Positions 10,640 through 19,981 of a stretch of 29,447 nt of DNA are shown piece by piece. The notes beneath the pieces are model-generated. The model was not told where the DNA came from, searched no databases, and was given only the letters and a program-made list of their open reading frames with translations. A program made the position numbers and the translations under genes. The stretch's first letter is position 1. Each line of letters starts with the position of its first letter. The DNA comes from Leptospira ellisii (GTDB lineage: Bacteria; Spirochaetota; Leptospiria; Leptospirales; Leptospiraceae), in assembly GCF_002811955.1 (NCBI RefSeq), contig NZ_NPEF01000019.1, positions 1 to 29,447 of the forward strand, written 5' to 3'.

Positions 10640-11793
10640 TTTCTTTCTCCGGTGGTTAGCGGGGTGACGGGAACCGTTTCCGGGATTCTGTTTTGCGCTT
10701 CGGGAAGAGACACCGTGTCCAAATGAGGTAGAACTTTTTCGGCGAATAGTTTACATTCTTCTAATAAAGGATATCCGGAAAGTATGAAGGCCCGTATCCC
10801 CATCCGGATATAACGCCTCAACTTCTCCAAAACCTGTTCGGGGGTTCCCACGATCGCGGAACCGCATCCGGATCGAGCCAATCCGATTCCCGACCAGATG
10901 AAAGGTTCTATAAAAAGATCGGGGTCGGCCTGTCTGCGCAATTCGTCCTGTCTCAATACTCCGGCGGATTTGGAGTCGAGGGCCCGATGTTTGAGATCCT
11001 CGGCGGTTTTGACGTCCAATCGGGAGATCAAACGTTTGGCCGCTTCCCTCGCTTCCGATTCCGTGTCTCTGACGATCACGTGGATTCTCAATCCGAAATC
11101 GATCCTTCTTCCCACGTTAGACGCTCTTTGACTGAGATCCGACATCGTTGCGGCGAGACGTTCCTCCGTTTCGGGCCACATCAAAAATACGTCGCAAAAT
11201 TCCGCACAAAGTTGTCTCGCGTCCTCGGAAATCCCTCCGAAATAAAGTAAAGGACCTCCGTTGATCTGGTAGGATTTGGAAGGTTCCGCAGAAAGTTTAA
11301 AGCGGTAATACTTCCCTTCGTGGTCGATCGTGTCGCCGCTCCAAGCCTGTTTTAGGATTTGTATGACCTCTTTGGAGATCCCGTACCTTTCCTTGGAATC
11401 GCGGATGCTGCCGGGGAGGTCGGACGAGATGATATTTATGTTCAGCCTTCCTTTAAGCATGTGATCCAAGGTGGAGATCGTTCTGGCAAGCATAGGAGGA
11501 TGGATTTCGCCGCACCTAACGGCGGTTAGGAGAGAAATTTTTTTCGTAAATTGGGAAGCGGCCGCCGCAAAAGTCAGGGTATCTTGTCCCACCTGATAGG
11601 AGGACGGGAGGAGGATATTCTGATAGCCGAGTTCGTCTGCGGTCCGAATGATTTCGGAACAATGTTCAAAACTGGATCTCAGGGAACCGTCCGGAACCCC
11701 TAAAAATTCGTAATCGCCGTTGCAAAGGTCGCAGAACCAGGCGACTTCCACCTTGTCGTCTTGGGAACGGATGTTCACTGGGGAAAGGCTCAT
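10636..11793 (-). CDS. LLM-class flavin-dependent monooxygenase (SsuD-like)
   Basis: A 385-residue bacterial-luciferase-like (LLM) flavin enzyme, resembling alkanesulfonate monooxygenase SsuD and relatives, which use reduced FMN and O2. Recognisable parts are [13 protein letters not shown] near the N-terminus, [15 protein letters not shown] (about 52-66), the [21 protein letters not shown] block (about 102-122), [15 protein letters not shown] flavin phosphate region ([12 protein letters not shown]), and the C-terminal [19 protein letters not shown] helix typical of the family. It is the first gene of a two-gene operon with the aldo/keto reductase (four-base overlap), transcribed divergently from the sodium symporter. 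No ssu ABC transporter is near, so sulfonate use is not supported. The short divergent gap 11794-11896 should hold the promoters. Confidence 0.9.
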   Translation of the reverse strand: MSLSPVNIRSQDDKVEVAWFCDLCNGDYEFLGVPDGSLRSSFEHCSEIIRTADELGYQNILLPSSYQVGQDTLTFAAAASQFTKKISLLTAVRCGEIHPPMLARTISTLDHMLKGRLNINIISSDLPGSIRDSKERYGISKEVIQILKQAWSGDTIDHEGKYYRFKLSAEPSKSYQINGGPLLYFGGISEDARQLCAEFCDVFLMWPETEERLAATMSDLSQRASNVGRRIDFGLRIHVIVRDTESEAREAAKRLISRLDVKTAEDLKHRALDSKSAGVLRQDELRRQADPDLFIEPFIWSGIGLARSGCGSAIVGTPEQVLEKLRRYIRMGIRAFILSGYPLLEECKLFAEKVLPHLDTVSLPEAQNRIPETVPVTPLTTGERK

Positions 11794-11905
11794 GATATCT
11801 ATTGCTTTCCGCGTTCCTTCTTATACAAGAGAATTTTTTCGACCGAGTAGAATGACTTGTATAATTAAAAACGCGTTTTAAGGATGACCTCGCGGATTGG
11901 ATACG

Positions 11906-13750
11906 ATGTTCACTTTGATAGATGGATTGTTCTTTTTGATCACGATATTGATCGTCTTGGGAATCGGGATTTATGCGGGAAGAAAAGAGGATACGAGCGA
12001 GGATTATTTCCTAGGAGGTAGATCGCTTCCTTGGTGGGGAGTTGCCGGTTCCTTATTCGGAACCAACGTCTCGGCGAACCATATCGTAGGAATGCTTGGA
12101 ATCGGATATTCCGTAGGATTCGCGCAGAGCCATTTTATGTTCGGCGCGATACCCGCCCTTTTACTTCTGAGTTACGTGCTTCTTCCCGCATATCGGAGAA
12201 AAAGGATCTTCACCCTTTCCCAATACCTAGAGTCGAGATACGGAGAATCCGTCCGTTTTCTATATTCAGGAATTGTAATGGTTTTGATCGCCATCCAGCT
12301 TGCGGCCGGACTTTACATCGGTTCCCGTTCCCTGCTCCCTTTTTTGCGGGATTTGGGCTGGAACATCGGTTACGGCGAGGGAGTGATCCTTCTCGCTCTG
12401 ATTTCCACGGTTTATACTTGGTTCGGAGGTTTGAAAGCGGTCGTTTATACGGACGTGATCCAATCCGTTTTCATCCTGGCAGCCGGTCTGTTGCTCGCCT
12501 ATCTGACTTTGAATCATCCCGACGTGGGCGGTTGGGAAGGATTGCTTCAAAGGGAGTCGTCCCTTTCCGAAGCGGAACGCAGAATGACGTTCTTTCTTCC
12601 GAGCGATCACGGATCCCTGCCCTGGACCGGCGCGTTAAGCGGTCTTTTCATCCTGCACGCGTTTTATTGGGGCACGAACCAGTACGTCGTACAACGAACG
12701 TTAGGCGCCTCTTCCTTGCGGCAGGCGAGGGCCGGGATTTTGGGCGACGGCTTTTTGACTTTGATCATTCCCTTTTTCACGGTATTGACCGGAGTCGCGG
12801 CGTATCATCTGTTTTCCGTTTCGGGAAAAATCTCCGTCGTGGACCCCGACGAAGCCTTTTCCAAGTTGATTGCGCACGTCGTTCCGAGCGGATACGGTTT
12901 CGGAGGAATCATACTCGCCGGGCTTCTGGGGGCCATCTTTTCCTCGGTGGATTCTCTGCTCAACTCCGCCTCCACGTTATTCACCATCGACTACTACGCT
13001 CCTTGGAGGAGAAGTGGATCGGCTTCCCGTTTTTTTTCGTCGAAAGAGATGGGAGAAGCGGAATCGGTACGTGTGGGACGGGCGTTTCTTCTTTTATTTT
13101 CGGCGTTTACCGTCCTCTTGGCCTTGTTCGCGTACGATCCTTTTTCCAAAGGAAATTTCTTTCTGGAGTTATCCGCGCAGAGTTCACATCTTACTCCGGG
13201 AATTTTAGTCGTTTTTTTGACGGGGATTTTCTGGAAAAAGGCGGATCGGACTTCCGCGGCGGTAACGATTCTACTTTGCCCTTTGATTTCGGTTTTTAGT
13301 CCGCACGTCTACGAATACTGGAGCGGGTTCAGCCCCGGTTTGATCTCTATGTTCGGAACTAGATTCAATTATTTGCATAGAGTATTCGCCGTGTCCCTGA
13401 TTTGTCTTACGTTTCACGTCGTCCTCAGTTCGCTCCTAGGTTTAAAAGAAAAAAAGACGACCGTAGTCGAAACGAATGAACGGAGGTTTCTCCTAACGTA
13501 TGCCGGAATTTCGGCCGGATTCGTCTGGATCGTTATCTGTTTTTTGATCCGCTTTTACGGACGGACGAGCGGAGATCGGGCGGGAATCATTTGCGGAGTC
13601 GGAATCTTCTTACTTTTCGGCGTCTATGCGTTACGGGATACGTTCCGTTTGCCCCGATCGAAACGCTGGAAGGGTTTTTTGAAAAATCATGATTGGATCG
13701 CGGGGATTCTTTCGGGACTCACCGTCTTTTCGTATTTCTATTTCTCTTAA
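11906..13750 (+). CDS. Sodium:solute symporter (SSS/SLC5 family)
   Basis: Predicted inner-membrane sodium-coupled symporter of the SLC5 family, with about 13-14 membrane helices across 614 residues. The N-terminal signature is clear: GIYAGRKEDTSEDYFLGGRS, then WWGVAGSLFGTNVSANHIVG, the region that lines the substrate and sodium sites. The middle shows the expected AIQLAAGLYIGSR and YTWFGGLKAVVYTDVIQ segments, and GLLGAIFSSVDSLLNSAST is the family helix-8 sodium-site region. Sugar transporters (SglT/vSGLT) are the nearest look-alikes, so a sugar or polyol is plausible but not proven. ATG 11906 is preferred; a TTG at 11897 is in frame. It is divergent from the LLM monooxygenase operon and is followed by about 110 bases before the efflux operon. 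Confidence 0.92.
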   Translation: MFTLIDGLFFLITILIVLGIGIYAGRKEDTSEDYFLGGRSLPWWGVAGSLFGTNVSANHIVGMLGIGYSVGFAQSHFMFGAIPALLLLSYVLLPAYRRKRIFTLSQYLESRYGESVRFLYSGIVMVLIAIQLAAGLYIGSRSLLPFLRDLGWNIGYGEGVILLALISTVYTWFGGLKAVVYTDVIQSVFILAAGLLLAYLTLNHPDVGGWEGLLQRESSLSEAERRMTFFLPSDHGSLPWTGALSGLFILHAFYWGTNQYVVQRTLGASSLRQARAGILGDGFLTLIIPFFTVLTGVAAYHLFSVSGKISVVDPDEAFSKLIAHVVPSGYGFGGIILAGLLGAIFSSVDSLLNSASTLFTIDYYAPWRRSGSASRFFSSKEMGEAESVRVGRAFLLLFSAFTVLLALFAYDPFSKGNFFLELSAQSSHLTPGILVVFLTGIFWKKADRTSAAVTILLCPLISVFSPHVYEYWSGFSPGLISMFGTRFNYLHRVFAVSLICLTFHVVLSSLLGLKEKKTTVVETNERRFLLTYAGISAGFVWIVICFLIRFYGRTSGDRAGIICGVGIFLLFGVYALRDTFRLPRSKRWKGFLKNHDWIAGILSGLTVFSYFYFS

Positions 13751-13861
13751 TCGATAAGGGGCTCTCATTTATTTTTTTCTGAAAGTCGGAATCAAAATCG
13801 TCGTTCTTCGATTTCTTTCTTTTTCCGTTGACAAGTTTCCGTGCGGCTTAAGCTGGAGGTA

Positions 13862-14230
13862 ATGAAGGAATACGTTTATAAAGTCGGACTCGTTTTGACG
13901 CTTTTGTCCGTGTTCTTTTTGGTTTTGGATTGCGGACCTCTTTGCGAGTTGGATCGGACTAAGGACATAGTTTCACCTTGTCATCAGGATCCGAGCAGCG
14001 CTTCTCAAGAGGAACGTAGTTGCGATTGGGACGCCGGGTCCCTGAATTTCGCGGAATCCGATTCGGGTTATTCCAAGTTCCAAGTCGTTCTTCTTACGAT
14101 CGATTTCATATTCGGAACCTCCGATCGTTTTGCGACCCTTTTTCCTTCTCGTAGAACGAACCATTCGCGTCTTTCCCTTTATACTTTCGAATATCCTAAT
14201 ATTCTTTCCTCGATCCGCCTTCTGATCTGA
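13862..14230 (+). CDS. Small Cys-rich exported protein at head of efflux operon
   Basis: Unrecognised 122-residue protein. An N-terminal hydrophobic segment (VGLVLTLLSVFFLVL) ends in DC and could be a loose spirochaetal lipobox, making it a lipoprotein. Directly after come four closely spaced cysteines and one histidine (CGPLC, SPCHQD, SCDWD), a plausible metal-binding cluster. A second hydrophobic patch (FQVVLLTIDFIFG) and a basic tail follow. ATG 13862 has GGAGG just upstream, unusually close; a GTG at 13841 is in frame. A TTGACA (13828-13833) lies upstream without a good -10 partner. It precedes the TolC and RND genes on the same strand, about 110 bases before the first. A periplasmic metal-sensing or metal-delivery role is speculation. 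Confidence 0.6.
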   Translation: MKEYVYKVGLVLTLLSVFFLVLDCGPLCELDRTKDIVSPCHQDPSSASQEERSCDWDAGSLNFAESDSGYSKFQVVLLTIDFIFGTSDRFATLFPSRRTNHSRLSLYTFEYPNILSSIRLLI

Positions 14231-14337
14231 GATTTTCCGTCCGATTCGATCCAATTTCGGAAATCACCGCCGTTTCCTAAAAACGGATTCGTCCGCGTTT
14301 TCCGAAACCGTATTTGTCATTTCGGGAGGTGAATTCA

Positions 14338-15696
14338 ATGACATGTCGTTCTCATTCAGATTCGTTTTTTACGGGAAACCGATCGTTTTTCTTATTCGAA
14401 TTAAATAAAAATATGTTAATGAGAAGTTTATTAAGGACGCTACTCGCGTTTTGTCTCTTATCGACGTCTTTGCTGCGTGCGGAAGCACCGTCGGAATTGA
14501 ACCTGCGCTCGATCCTGGAACTCGCGGAAAAAAATTCACCGTTATTGCTTTCCCTGAACGCTGATTTGGAATCGCTTTTTTACCAGAGAAAGCAGCAGGG
14601 AAAAACACAGAACCCTTCGATCACTCTCGATTACGGTCAGAGAAAGGCCGCGAACGAAGTCGGGTCCGAATACGCGCTTCAGTTCGAACAGCCGATCTAT
14701 TTTCCGGGTAGAAAGGAACTGCGTCAGCTTTTGGTGGATAAGGATTCCGCGATTAAGGAAATTCAACTGACGGAGGCGAGCAACTCGATCCGTTTTAACG
14801 CGGTCAAGTTCGCGTATCGTTATCTCGTTTCCGCAGGAAAAAGGAATCACGTCAAGGAGCGGCTGCGCAGGTTGTCCATCATAGAAAGTTACATCCGAGC
14901 CAGACCGTTCATCACTCCGCAATCGAGGGCGGATCTTTTTATCATTCAAAGAAGAATTCTCGCGCTTAAAAAACATTTCAACGATCTGGAGCTGGATGCG
15001 AACAAACAGTTCGAGGGCGCCAATCTCTATCTGATGTTGGAGACTATTCCCGAGATGAAGATCCCGTTTTTTACGGAAGGCGTGAAATTCGATTTCGAAG
15101 AACTGCAGAAGAAGGCGATTCAACGGAACGTTTCTTTGATGACGGCGAGAGGCGAAATCGATAGGGCTAAGACGGAATTGAATTTAGCCAATCTTGAGAA
15201 GTATCCGGATTATTCGATCGTCAGTCAGGTGGGCGAGGACCGGTCGGGAGTGGCGAACCGCTTTTACGATTTCGGAGTGAAGTTCAAACTTCCCGTTTGG
15301 GATCAATATCAGAATAAGGTTTCCGCCGCCGAGATGACCGTGAAGTCGAAGCAGGAGGTTCTGAAACACCAGGAGAATCTGGTTCGAACCGCGTTTAAAC
15401 AAGCCTATCTCGATTACGAACAATCCAAGATCAATCTCAAACTTTTCAACCTTTCCAAGTTAGACGAAATCGAAAAGGATCTGAGCTACGCCGACGTTGA
15501 ATTCAAAAAAGGAAGAATTCTCATGATGAGTTATCTGGAGTTGGAAAACCAGCTTCACGAGACGCATCACGCGATTTTGGACGCACAGGCCTCCCACGTG
15601 GAGTCGCTTTTGAATCTTCTCTACATATCGAACGAAAAAGAAATCATAGGAACCTTTCAACATGCTTTCCAGACTTTTGAATATCAGCTTAAATAA
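14338..15696 (+). CDS. TolC-family outer-membrane efflux protein (CzcC-like)
   Basis: Predicted outer-membrane factor forming the exit channel of a tripartite pump. After the signal region ([20 protein letters not shown]) comes the usual two-repeat OEP pattern: [20 protein letters not shown] at the first repeat, [13 protein letters not shown], long helices, then a second repeat with [26 protein letters not shown] sequence and [15 protein letters not shown]. The frame is open from 14314. ATG 14338 has GGAGG eight bases upstream, but it adds about 25 residues before the signal peptide. ATG 14413 or 14419 starts right at the signal peptide but lacks a ribosome-binding site. Its 3' end overlaps the RND gene by 35 bases, so the two are one operon. 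The CzcC-like role is inferred from the partner. Confidence 0.88.
   Translation: MTCRSHSDSFFTGNRSFFLFELNKNMLMRSLLRTLLAFCLLSTSLLRAEAPSELNLRSILELAEKNSPLLLSLNADLESLFYQRKQQGKTQNPSITLDYGQRKAANEVGSEYALQFEQPIYFPGRKELRQLLVDKDSAIKEIQLTEASNSIRFNAVKFAYRYLVSAGKRNHVKERLRRLSIIESYIRARPFITPQSRADLFIIQRRILALKKHFNDLELDANKQFEGANLYLMLETIPEMKIPFFTEGVKFDFEELQKKAIQRNVSLMTARGEIDRAKTELNLANLEKYPDYSIVSQVGEDRSGVANRFYDFGVKFKLPVWDQYQNKVSAAEMTVKSKQEVLKHQENLVRTAFKQAYLDYEQSKINLKLFNLSKLDEIEKDLSYADVEFKKGRILMMSYLELENQLHETHHAILDAQASHVESLLNLLYISNEKEIIGTFQHAFQTFEYQLK
14343..14408 (+). other. Possible 21-codon upstream reading frame in the tolC-like leader
   Basis: An ATG at 14343, shifted relative to the TolC-like frame, opens a 21-codon frame ending with TAA at 14406-14408, four bases before the ATG at 14413. 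The same GGAGG (near 14325-14330) could serve either this frame or ATG 14338. If translated, it would couple ribosomes to the downstream start that lacks its own binding site. This is a start-site ambiguity and not a proven gene. Confidence 0.25.
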
Positions 15697-18600
15697 TCCG
15701 ATCCTTTCCGTAGGAATCGTTTTTTTCCTGTTCATCTATTCCTTCTTTACGCTGCGGGAAGTTCCCATTGACGCCGTGCCGGACATTACGAACGTTCAAG
15801 TGATCGTTACGGTCGATACGGGTTCGCTCGATCCGGAACAGGTGGAAAAAGTGATCACTTTCCCTCTCGAAACGGAGTTGATGGGGATGCCCAATCTGAT
15901 CGACGTCCGTTCGGTATCTAAATTCGGACTTTCTAATATATCCCTGATATTCCGCGAAGATACGGACATATATCAGGCGAGAAGCGCGGTTTTGGAAAGG
16001 ATCGCGAGCGCCAAGGAAAAACTTCCCAAAGGTATTTCTCCCACGATCGTGCCGAACACGACCGGTCTCGGAGAAATTTTCTTCTATACCGTGGAGGCGA
16101 AGCCGGGCTCTAATCTTGCCTCCAAGCCGGAAGAAGAACGTCTTCTTTATCTTAGAACGATTCAGGACTATACCGTACGTCCTCAGCTTAAGTCGTTAGT
16201 TTCTGGAATCGTGGAAGTGGATTCCAACGGCGGGTACGAAAAGGAAATCCACATCGATCTTAATCCTCATAAAATGAAAACTTGGGGAATCACGATCGAT
16301 CGTTTGGTGGGAGAGTTGTCGACCATAGGAGAAAGTTTCGGCGGAGGATTCATCGAAAACGACGGCAAGGTCTCGATCGTTCGCGCATACGGGTTGAAAA
16401 AAAGTCTGGATTCGCTTTCGAGCGTCGCCGTTCGACGAACATTCACCGGATCGTCGATCCGCGTTTCGGATATAGCCGAAGTCAAGGAACACGGTAAACA
16501 AAGATTGGGAGGTGCGAGTTCCGAAGGGAAGGAGATCGTTTTGGGAACCGCCATGATGTTGCGGGGAGAGAACAGCGATCAAGTCAATCGGGATCTCAAC
16601 CGGGCAGTATCGCAGTTGAGCCTTCCCGACGACGTTCAGGTTCGCGTATTATTGGAACGATCGTTCTTGATACGTTCGACCGTAAGGACGGTTTTGACGA
16701 ATCTTGCCGAGGGTGCAGTTCTCGTGATTCTTACGCTGTTTTTCATCCTGTATAATCTGCGCGCGTCGATCATCGTCGCGGCGATCATTCCGGGGTCGAT
16801 GCTGTTGACCGCGATCTGCATGAGGTATTTCGGAATTTCCGCGAATCTGATGAGCTTGGGTGCGATCGATTTCGGATTGCTCGTGGACGCGTCGATCGTG
16901 ATCACCGAAAACGTTTTGACTAGATTCGAAAACGGGAAATTTTTCGACGGCGAGGAAAAGATCCGGACGATTTTAAACGCGTCTCTGGAGGTTCTAAAAC
17001 CGGTCTCTTTCGGAATCGCAGTGATCATGCTCGTCTACGTTCCGATCCTGACCTTGGACGGAATTCCGGGAAGGATGTTTCGACCGATGGCAGAGACGGT
17101 CCTGTTGGCCTTGGGATTCAGTCTTTTGTTGGCCGTGTTTTTTCTTCCTCCGATGCTTTATTTCTTTCTTTCGCCAAACGCGAGTAAGGCGAGTCATCGG
17201 GTTAAAAAAAGCGCGATCGTCTCCTTTTACGAAAAACATCTTCCCCGGCTTTTGGATAAACCGAAACCGATCGTCTTCGGTTCCTTGGTATTCTTCACGC
17301 TTACGATTCTCGTTTATTCGAGAATGGGGACCGTCTTCCTTCCTAAACTGATGGAGGGGGATCTTATGCTCGTCATCGTACGCGAAGGGGACGTCAGCGT
17401 GGAGGAAAGTCTTCGGGAACAGAAGGAAGTCGAAAAAATTCTGATGGAATTTCCGGAGATCAAAAGCGTATTTTCGAGGATCGGAACCAGTTCCGTAGCG
17501 AACGATCCGATGGGAACCTTCAACGCGGACACTTTCGTCATCCTCAAAAAGGAATCTCTGACCTCGTTGTTGAAAGAGAAAAATTGGGACGAATTCCTAA
17601 GCCGGATCCACACCAAGGTTCAGGAACGTTTTCCGAAATCGGAACTTACCCTCAGCCAACCATTGGAGGCGAGGTTCAACGAACTGTTGGAGGGAAGCCG
17701 CGCCGATATAAGCGTACGTATTTTAGGCAAGGATTTGAACGTGCTTTTGGAGCTTCAGGAACGTCTTAAGGAAACTCTTCAGAAAATTCCCGGAGCCGCG
17801 GAGGTCGAATTGGATCCGATTATGGCGCTTAGGAAGTCGAGCGTGATCGACGTCGCTCCTAATCCCGATCTATTAAAGTATTATAATATTTCACTTCCTG
17901 CATTCAATTCCGCCGTGGAGGCGTCCATGAGCGGATTCGAACTGGGCGGTTATTACGAGGAGGAGGTCCGATTTCCGATAAAGATCCGTCTTTCGGAGGA
18001 GTTCAGAAATCGGGAATCGGAGATTTCGAATATCGGAGTAGGCACGGACGACGGAGGTCTGATTCCGATCAAACTTCTCGCGTCGATAGAAAAAAGACAG
18101 AAGGTCATGACCATTTCCAGGAATCGTTCCCGAAGATTCGTAGCCGTGTCCGTAAATTTAAGGGGAAGGGATTTGGAGGGGTTTTATCAGGAGGCGAAGG
18201 AGAAAGTCGCGGCGATGAACATTCCGAACGGCTATGCGGTTTTTTGGGGAGGTCAGATCGAAAATCTCGACAAGGCGAAACGCAAGCTGGGCGTTATTTT
18301 GCCTTCGACGTTATTGATGATTTTCATCGTTTTATATTTGGGTTTAAGATCCGTAAAACAGGCGCTGCTCGTCTTCTTTTGCGTGCCTTTCGCCTTAACG
18401 GGCGGGATTTGGTTCCTATTCATTCGCGGAATGGATCTGAGCGTGTCGGCCTTCGTGGGCTGTATCGCGTTATCCGGAATCGCGGTGCTCAACGGTCTCG
18501 TAAAGCTGGATACGATTCATCGGATTCGCGAGGAGAAAAATCTTCCGGTTCGCGAGGCGGTCTTATTGGGTGCGACGAGCAGGATCCGTCCCGTTATCAT

Positions 18601-18787
18601 GACGGCGCTGGTCGCTTCGTTCGGATTTCTTCCGATGGCGTTCGGTTCCGGCTTGGGATCCGAAGTGCAAAAACCTTTGGCTACGGTGGTGATCGGCGGA
18701 ATCCTCTCTTCCACCGCTTTGACTTTGGTGATTCTTCCAGTTTTTTACGATTGGATGGAGGGCGGATCTAGGAATTCTAAATTATGA
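15662..18787 (+). CDS. Heavy-metal-type RND efflux pump (CzcA-like)
   Basis: A 1041-residue proton-driven inner-membrane pump of the RND superfamily. It has the usual duplicated layout: a first helix ([18 protein letters not shown]), a large periplasmic loop, a helix bundle, a second loop from about residue 565, and a second bundle ending in [21 protein letters not shown]. In helix 4 the proton-relay motif reads [15 protein letters not shown] (403-417). D403, D409 and E416 match the heavy-metal-efflux (HME) pattern DFGxxxDxxxxxxEN rather than drug pumps. The early text [15 protein letters not shown] is also typical of CzcA/CusA. ATG 15662 lies inside the end of the TolC-like gene. No periplasmic adaptor gene is adjacent, which is odd. 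The metal is likely a divalent cation, but it is not determined. Confidence 0.92.
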   Translation: MLSRLLNISLNNPILSVGIVFFLFIYSFFTLREVPIDAVPDITNVQVIVTVDTGSLDPEQVEKVITFPLETELMGMPNLIDVRSVSKFGLSNISLIFREDTDIYQARSAVLERIASAKEKLPKGISPTIVPNTTGLGEIFFYTVEAKPGSNLASKPEEERLLYLRTIQDYTVRPQLKSLVSGIVEVDSNGGYEKEIHIDLNPHKMKTWGITIDRLVGELSTIGESFGGGFIENDGKVSIVRAYGLKKSLDSLSSVAVRRTFTGSSIRVSDIAEVKEHGKQRLGGASSEGKEIVLGTAMMLRGENSDQVNRDLNRAVSQLSLPDDVQVRVLLERSFLIRSTVRTVLTNLAEGAVLVILTLFFILYNLRASIIVAAIIPGSMLLTAICMRYFGISANLMSLGAIDFGLLVDASIVITENVLTRFENGKFFDGEEKIRTILNASLEVLKPVSFGIAVIMLVYVPILTLDGIPGRMFRPMAETVLLALGFSLLLAVFFLPPMLYFFLSPNASKASHRVKKSAIVSFYEKHLPRLLDKPKPIVFGSLVFFTLTILVYSRMGTVFLPKLMEGDLMLVIVREGDVSVEESLREQKEVEKILMEFPEIKSVFSRIGTSSVANDPMGTFNADTFVILKKESLTSLLKEKNWDEFLSRIHTKVQERFPKSELTLSQPLEARFNELLEGSRADISVRILGKDLNVLLELQERLKETLQKIPGAAEVELDPIMALRKSSVIDVAPNPDLLKYYNISLPAFNSAVEASMSGFELGGYYEEEVRFPIKIRLSEEFRNRESEISNIGVGTDDGGLIPIKLLASIEKRQKVMTISRNRSRRFVAVSVNLRGRDLEGFYQEAKEKVAAMNIPNGYAVFWGGQIENLDKAKRKLGVILPSTLLMIFIVLYLGLRSVKQALLVFFCVPFALTGGIWFLFIRGMDLSVSAFVGCIALSGIAVLNGLVKLDTIHRIREEKNLPVREAVLLGATSRIRPVIMTALVASFGFLPMAFGSGLGSEVQKPLATVVIGGILSSTALTLVILPVFYDWMEGGSRNSKL

Positions 18788-18824
18788 ATTTATCATAAAT
18801 TGAATGCATATCCTACGTGCGTAA

Positions 18825-18855
18825 GAACTTCCCGCAGAATGTCCGCGGGAAGTTC
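18825..18855. terminator. Bidirectional hairpin between convergent genes
   Basis: GAACTTCCCGC (18825-18835) pairs perfectly with GCGGGAAGTTC (18845-18855) around a nine-base loop, an 11-base stem. It lies in the 79-base gap between the RND pump stop and the convergent lipase stop. There is no long T-run on either side, so it is a strong hairpin of the kind used at convergent ends rather than a textbook terminator. Confidence 0.6.
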
Positions 18856-18866
18856 CGAAGGAAGGC

Positions 18867-19787
18867 TTATTGATTGCTCTTCGCGTTCGTCGCCATTTTT
18901 AGGAAGTAGGCGTTCGTATCGTACCAAAATTGTCCGAGATACAACGCGTTCGTCGCTTCGAGGTGATCGATTCCGGTCGTCAGGATCGGAATCGAAGGAC
19001 CGCCTTTCCAGGTTCCCCATCTTTGCGAGGAATCAGGAACCACGCCGTCGTTCGCGATGCTCATCCCGTAGAACGGAGCGCCGATGGCGCAAATAGGATG
19101 AAGGATTCCCATCGCGGGATGTTGAATCAGATCCGGAACCGAAATTACGGAACCATAAGAGAAATACTTAACTCCGGAAACGTTCGGCGAAGCCGCGTTC
19201 AACGCTTTGAGTCCGTCGGTGGTGAGCAGTTTCAGAGCGGCGATCGCATTCTGATTGGAATCCCCGTAAACGAAACCGATGACCGCGTTCAAAACGGTGG
19301 ATACGTAAGGCAAAGCCCAGCTGGGAATCACCGCTGCAACGATGTTCGCGATCGGACTTCCCTGGTGAGGAGTGTTCAACGTAGTGATCGAAGCCACCTT
19401 CGCGCTCATCGAAAGATTGGAAACCATATAACGCGCGTCCAAACCTCCTTGAGAATGCCCGATGATGTGAACCTTTCCGGTATAATTGTTCGCCGCCATC
19501 GCGGTAAGAATTGCGGATTTTAATTGGGAAGCTCTTGAGGAGCTGGAATTGAGAGCGGTGACCGAAGGAGTCAAAACCGTAGCTCCCTGATTGCGGAGAT
19601 AAGCCGCATTGCCGCCCCAATAGTCGACCACCGTGGATCCGTTTCCCCAACCGAATAAACCGTGCGCCAAAACGATCGGGTAACTTCCGGAAAGCGGTTT
19701 GCTGGAAGAACCTCCGCCCGAAGCAGATAAAACGCTTGTTACGAAAAAAACAAGCAACACACTTACTATTCTCATCACTCTTTTCAT
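18867..19787 (-). CDS. Secreted triacylglycerol lipase (family I-like)
   Basis: Secreted true lipase of the alpha/beta-hydrolase fold, resembling Pseudomonas/Burkholderia family I lipases, which hydrolyse long-chain triacylglycerols outside the cell. Counting from ATG 19787 (306 residues): signal peptide MKRVMRIVSVLLVFFVTSVLS, oxyanion block PIVLAHGLFGWG (about 37-48), nucleophile S112 in GHSQGG, acid D247 in NDGVVP and H275 in GIDHLEATN. The frame is open to 19853, but the extra 22 residues precede a clean signal peptide and AGAGG lies upstream of ATG 19787. Family I lipases usually need a steric foldase (Lif); no gene here shows its RxxFDY motif. It is the last gene of the minus-strand group and ends at a convergent hairpin. 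Confidence 0.9.
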   Translation of the reverse strand: MKRVMRIVSVLLVFFVTSVLSASGGGSSSKPLSGSYPIVLAHGLFGWGNGSTVVDYWGGNAAYLRNQGATVLTPSVTALNSSSSRASQLKSAILTAMAANNYTGKVHIIGHSQGGLDARYMVSNLSMSAKVASITTLNTPHQGSPIANIVAAVIPSWALPYVSTVLNAVIGFVYGDSNQNAIAALKLLTTDGLKALNAASPNVSGVKYFSYGSVISVPDLIQHPAMGILHPICAIGAPFYGMSIANDGVVPDSSQRWGTWKGGPSIPILTTGIDHLEATNALYLGQFWYDTNAYFLKMATNAKSNQ

Positions 19788-19981
19788 TTGTTTTTTAACC
19801 TCTTGTTCTCCGTAGGAGAGCGGGGACAAGAGGATCAGATTCGTCCACATCACTCAAGAAAAAAATGTTAAGCGAAGTGGAAATTCCTTTAAAAAATGAT
19901 ATAACGTACGTTCGTAATATAATATAAAATCCAGTATTTTCTAATATTCTAAAGTAACTCCGGATAAAAGAGATTTTCGGA

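Noticed and set aside
12031..13299. A 422-codon plus-strand frame inside the sodium symporter
   Set aside because: Arg/Phe/Ser-rich shadow frame of a clear SLC5 gene, with no domain and no ribosome-binding site.
13828..13856. TTGACA promoter for the efflux operon
   Set aside because: A good -35 but no acceptable -10 at 16-18 bases, and it would leave almost no leader before the ATG.
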